From: Lysobacteraceae bacterium SCN 69-320
Lineage (GTDB): Bacteria; Pseudomonadota; Gammaproteobacteria; Xanthomonadales; Rhodanobacteraceae
Length of the DNA stretch: 64,000 bases
Direction of reading: 5' to 3'
Assembly (NCBI GenBank): GCA_001725155.1
Contig: MEFP01000005.1
Location: 1-64,000 of the forward strand
In this document: positions 62,370 to 64,000 of the stretch, piece after piece
Numbering within the stretch: the stretch's first letter is position 1
Layout: every line of letters begins with the position of its first letter
The notes under the pieces: model-generated
What the model saw: only the letters and a program-made list of their open reading frames with translations
Database searches by the model: none
What the model was told of the DNA's origin: nothing
Translations under genes and position numbers: made by a program

Positions 62370-64000
62370 TCCCCCTCCGTCGGCGCCGGTGCGAGGCGCA
62401 GGCTCGCGGCGCGTTCATCGACCGCCGCGTCGTCGTCGGCAGCGCCGGCGATCACGCGTCGGTCGGGTCCTATGCCGGCCGGCTGCAGCTGCTCGCAGAG
62501 CCAGCGCGCCCGGCGCTCGCGCAGCGAGCGGTTCGTCGCATTGGAACCCGGCTCGTCGTTGTGACCGTGGCACTGCAGCACGAGTTGGCGCTGCAATCGA
62601 GGCGCGAGCGCCGCCAGGCGCTCCACGCTGTGCAGCAACGCCGGCAGTTCGGCCGCATCGCGCTGTTCCAGCTCGCGCACGAAATGCACGCGCAGCAATG
62701 GCAGCGCTGTGGCCAGCTGCTGCCATTCGGCCAGCAGTGCGGCATGGGCGTCCTCGACCGCATGCAGGCGCGCGACATCGACCGCCGTGACGCCGGCGAC
62801 GCGCTCGGCGCGCGTCGGCGCCTGCGCCACCCAGGCCGCATCGGCGGCGCCGGCCAGACTCAGCACACCGTCATGCACGGTCAGGTTCACATCGGCCGGC
62901 GGCGCCAGCGCCGCGCGCGCGCGACGCGCGACGACGGCATCCTCGGTCGACAGATAGCCGCGCAGATCGAGCTCGACAGCCGCATCGGCCGGCAGCTGCG
63001 CGCGTATCGCCGGCAGCGGCGCCTCGGCTGCCGCATCGACGAGGCCGACGACGCGGACGCGCCGGCCGCCGAGATCCTCGACCTTGTCCAGATGCAGGCC
63101 CGGCCAGTTCGCCAGCGTATGGGATACGGCAGCGAGCTGCTGCTGCCACTGCCGTTCGCGCCAGGCCCAGACCGACAGCGCGGCCAGCACGACCAGCAGG
63201 AACAGCAGCAGCGGCCAGCGCCGCGCCGGCAGGCCCGTCGGCGCCGACGCTTCCTCGGCCAGCACGCTCGATTCGATCTGCTGCAGGTTCAGGCTGTCGC
63301 GGATCTCGGCCTCGTGTTCCGAGGTCGGCGCGGCCTGGGCGTCGTCCAGGGTCAGATGGATCTGTTCCAGCCGCTCGCGCAGCAGGGTGCGCAGCGCCGG
63401 CGGCGGCGCGCCGCGGATGAATGCGGCGAGATTCGCGCGCGGTCCCGACAGTACCCAGACCAGATGTTCGCCGACGCTGGCCGAATCCAGGCTGCCGCCG
63501 TCCTCGCCGCTGCCGACCGAGTCGCGCACGAAATCGCCGATCGCGGTCAGCATGCCGGCGATCGCGTCGGCGTCGAGATCCGGCAATTCCGGTGCCGACA
63601 CCCGCGACAGCACGAGACCGCTGTCGCGGTCGATCAGGAACAGATGGTCGAGGCGGTAATGCATCGCGTGACGCATCACGACCTGCGCATACGGCAGACC
63701 GGTGCGCCAGGACTCCAGGCGCCAGCGCAGTCCGCGCAGGGTGAAGCTCGATTCGAGCGCGCGGTTGAAGTTCTCGTTGAAGTCGCGCATCGCCTCGGCG
63801 ATGGCCTTGCGGATCGCCGGGCCTATGACCGGGAACAGCAGCTCGACGATGCTCTGGCGCTGCGAGCGCACCGCTACGGCCAGGGCATCGGATACCGGCG
63901 TCTTCAGCGCCTGGGCCAGACGCTGGCGCCCGTCGCCGCGCTGCGCGCGCTGCAGCAGCCCGGGCAGACGCTGCGGCAGCGCGGCCTGATCGCTCTCCAG
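62366..64000 (-). CDS. OmpA/BON membrane protein with N-terminal roadblock-like domain, partial (5' end beyond the right edge)
   Basis: The frame is open to the window edge; a GTG at 63871 is only an internal candidate, because 43 more codons precede it. 544 residues are visible. The N-terminal half is cytoplasmic. A stretch from YRLDHLFLIDRDSGLVLSRV to RTLLRERLEQIH reads as helix-strand-strand-helix-strand-strand-helix, like roadblock/longin domains. One transmembrane helix (WPLLLFLLVVLAALSVWAW) follows. The periplasmic part has BON-like repeats (VHDGVLSLAGAADAAWVAQA) and an OmpA-type peptidoglycan-binding domain (CHGHNDEPGSNATNRSLRER, with conserved Asp and Arg). It overlaps the GTPase start by 4 bp and may anchor the GTPase-kinase pair to the envelope. 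Confidence 0.85.
   Translation of the reverse strand: MESDQAALPQRLPGLLQRAQRGDGRQRLAQALKTPVSDALAVAVRSQRQSIVELLFPVIGPAIRKAIAEAMRDFNENFNRALESSFTLRGLRWRLESWRTGLPYAQVVMRHAMHYRLDHLFLIDRDSGLVLSRVSAPELPDLDADAIAGMLTAIGDFVRDSVGSGEDGGSLDSASVGEHLVWVLSGPRANLAAFIRGAPPPALRTLLRERLEQIHLTLDDAQAAPTSEHEAEIRDSLNLQQIESSVLAEEASAPTGLPARRWPLLLFLLVVLAALSVWAWRERQWQQQLAAVSHTLANWPGLHLDKVEDLGGRRVRVVGLVDAAAEAPLPAIRAQLPADAAVELDLRGYLSTEDAVVARRARAALAPPADVNLTVHDGVLSLAGAADAAWVAQAPTRAERVAGVTAVDVARLHAVEDAHAALLAEWQQLATALPLLRVHFVRELEQRDAAELPALLHSVERLAALAPRLQRQLVLQCHGHNDEPGSNATNRSLRERRARWLCEQLQPAGIGPDRRVIAGAADDDAAVDERAASLRLAPAPTEGE

Overview
The window is a GC-rich, densely coded stretch of a gammaproteobacterial chromosome. The complete pilGHIJK-chpABC chemosensory operon, the xps-like order gspG-N, the gshB-tonB neighbourhood, yqgE-ruvX-pyrB, pilU/pilT-yggS-proC-yggT and a lipA-lipase foldase pair together point to the Xanthomonadales (Xanthomonadaceae/Rhodanobacteraceae-like). 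This is an inference from gene content and order; no rRNA or tRNA gene was seen. The window is cut inside a gene at both ends.

Layout. 1-4240: 5' part of a large secreted repeat protein (GEVED plus DUF11-type modules, minus strand) with an exact 375-bp tandem repeat. 4602-6988: small membrane protein/HTH pair and a divergent TetR/membrane-protein pair. 7012-13551: type II secretion pseudopilin and assembly genes gspG-H-I-J-K-L-M-N, ending in a HisN-like phosphatase. 13602-16841: bioA, a LysR regulator and a divergent SDR oxidoreductase. 16941-20391: a Fur-box promoter, a haem/iron-type TonB receptor and a lipoprotein. 20638-21378: rsmE, followed by a palindromic repeat element. 21762-35801: the Pil-Chp chemosensory operon that controls type IV pili. 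36108-40035: gshB, a TonB-like protein, yqgE, ruvX and pyrB. 40132-41808: a lipoprotein of unknown function. 42096-44330: pilU and a pilT that is broken in this sequence. 44421-47861: yggS, proC, yggT, a DUF4426 protein and a histidine phosphatase. 48021-50055: lemA and two TPM-domain genes. 50203-53229: an APH-type kinase and the lipase with its foldase. 53563-58512: a large RHS/YD-repeat protein with a cysteine-rich tail. 58906-64000: a tightly overlapping operon, read right to left, of an OmpA/BON membrane protein, a Ras-like small GTPase, a hybrid histidine kinase, pdxH and a BtuF-like protein.

How the genes work together. Much of the window concerns the cell surface. It holds type IV pilus retraction ATPases and the chemosensory array that controls them, the type II secretion pseudopilus, a lipase of the type normally exported by that system, an iron-regulated outer-membrane receptor, and two large surface or secreted repeat proteins.

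Most notable points. The GTPase-kinase-OmpA operon looks like an uncharacterised envelope or polarity signalling module. The pilT reading frame lacks about 70 bp relative to its family. A 7-bp hairpin occludes the lipA ribosome-binding site. Two palindromic repeat elements lie between genes. An RHS protein ends in a short cysteine-rich domain I do not recognise.
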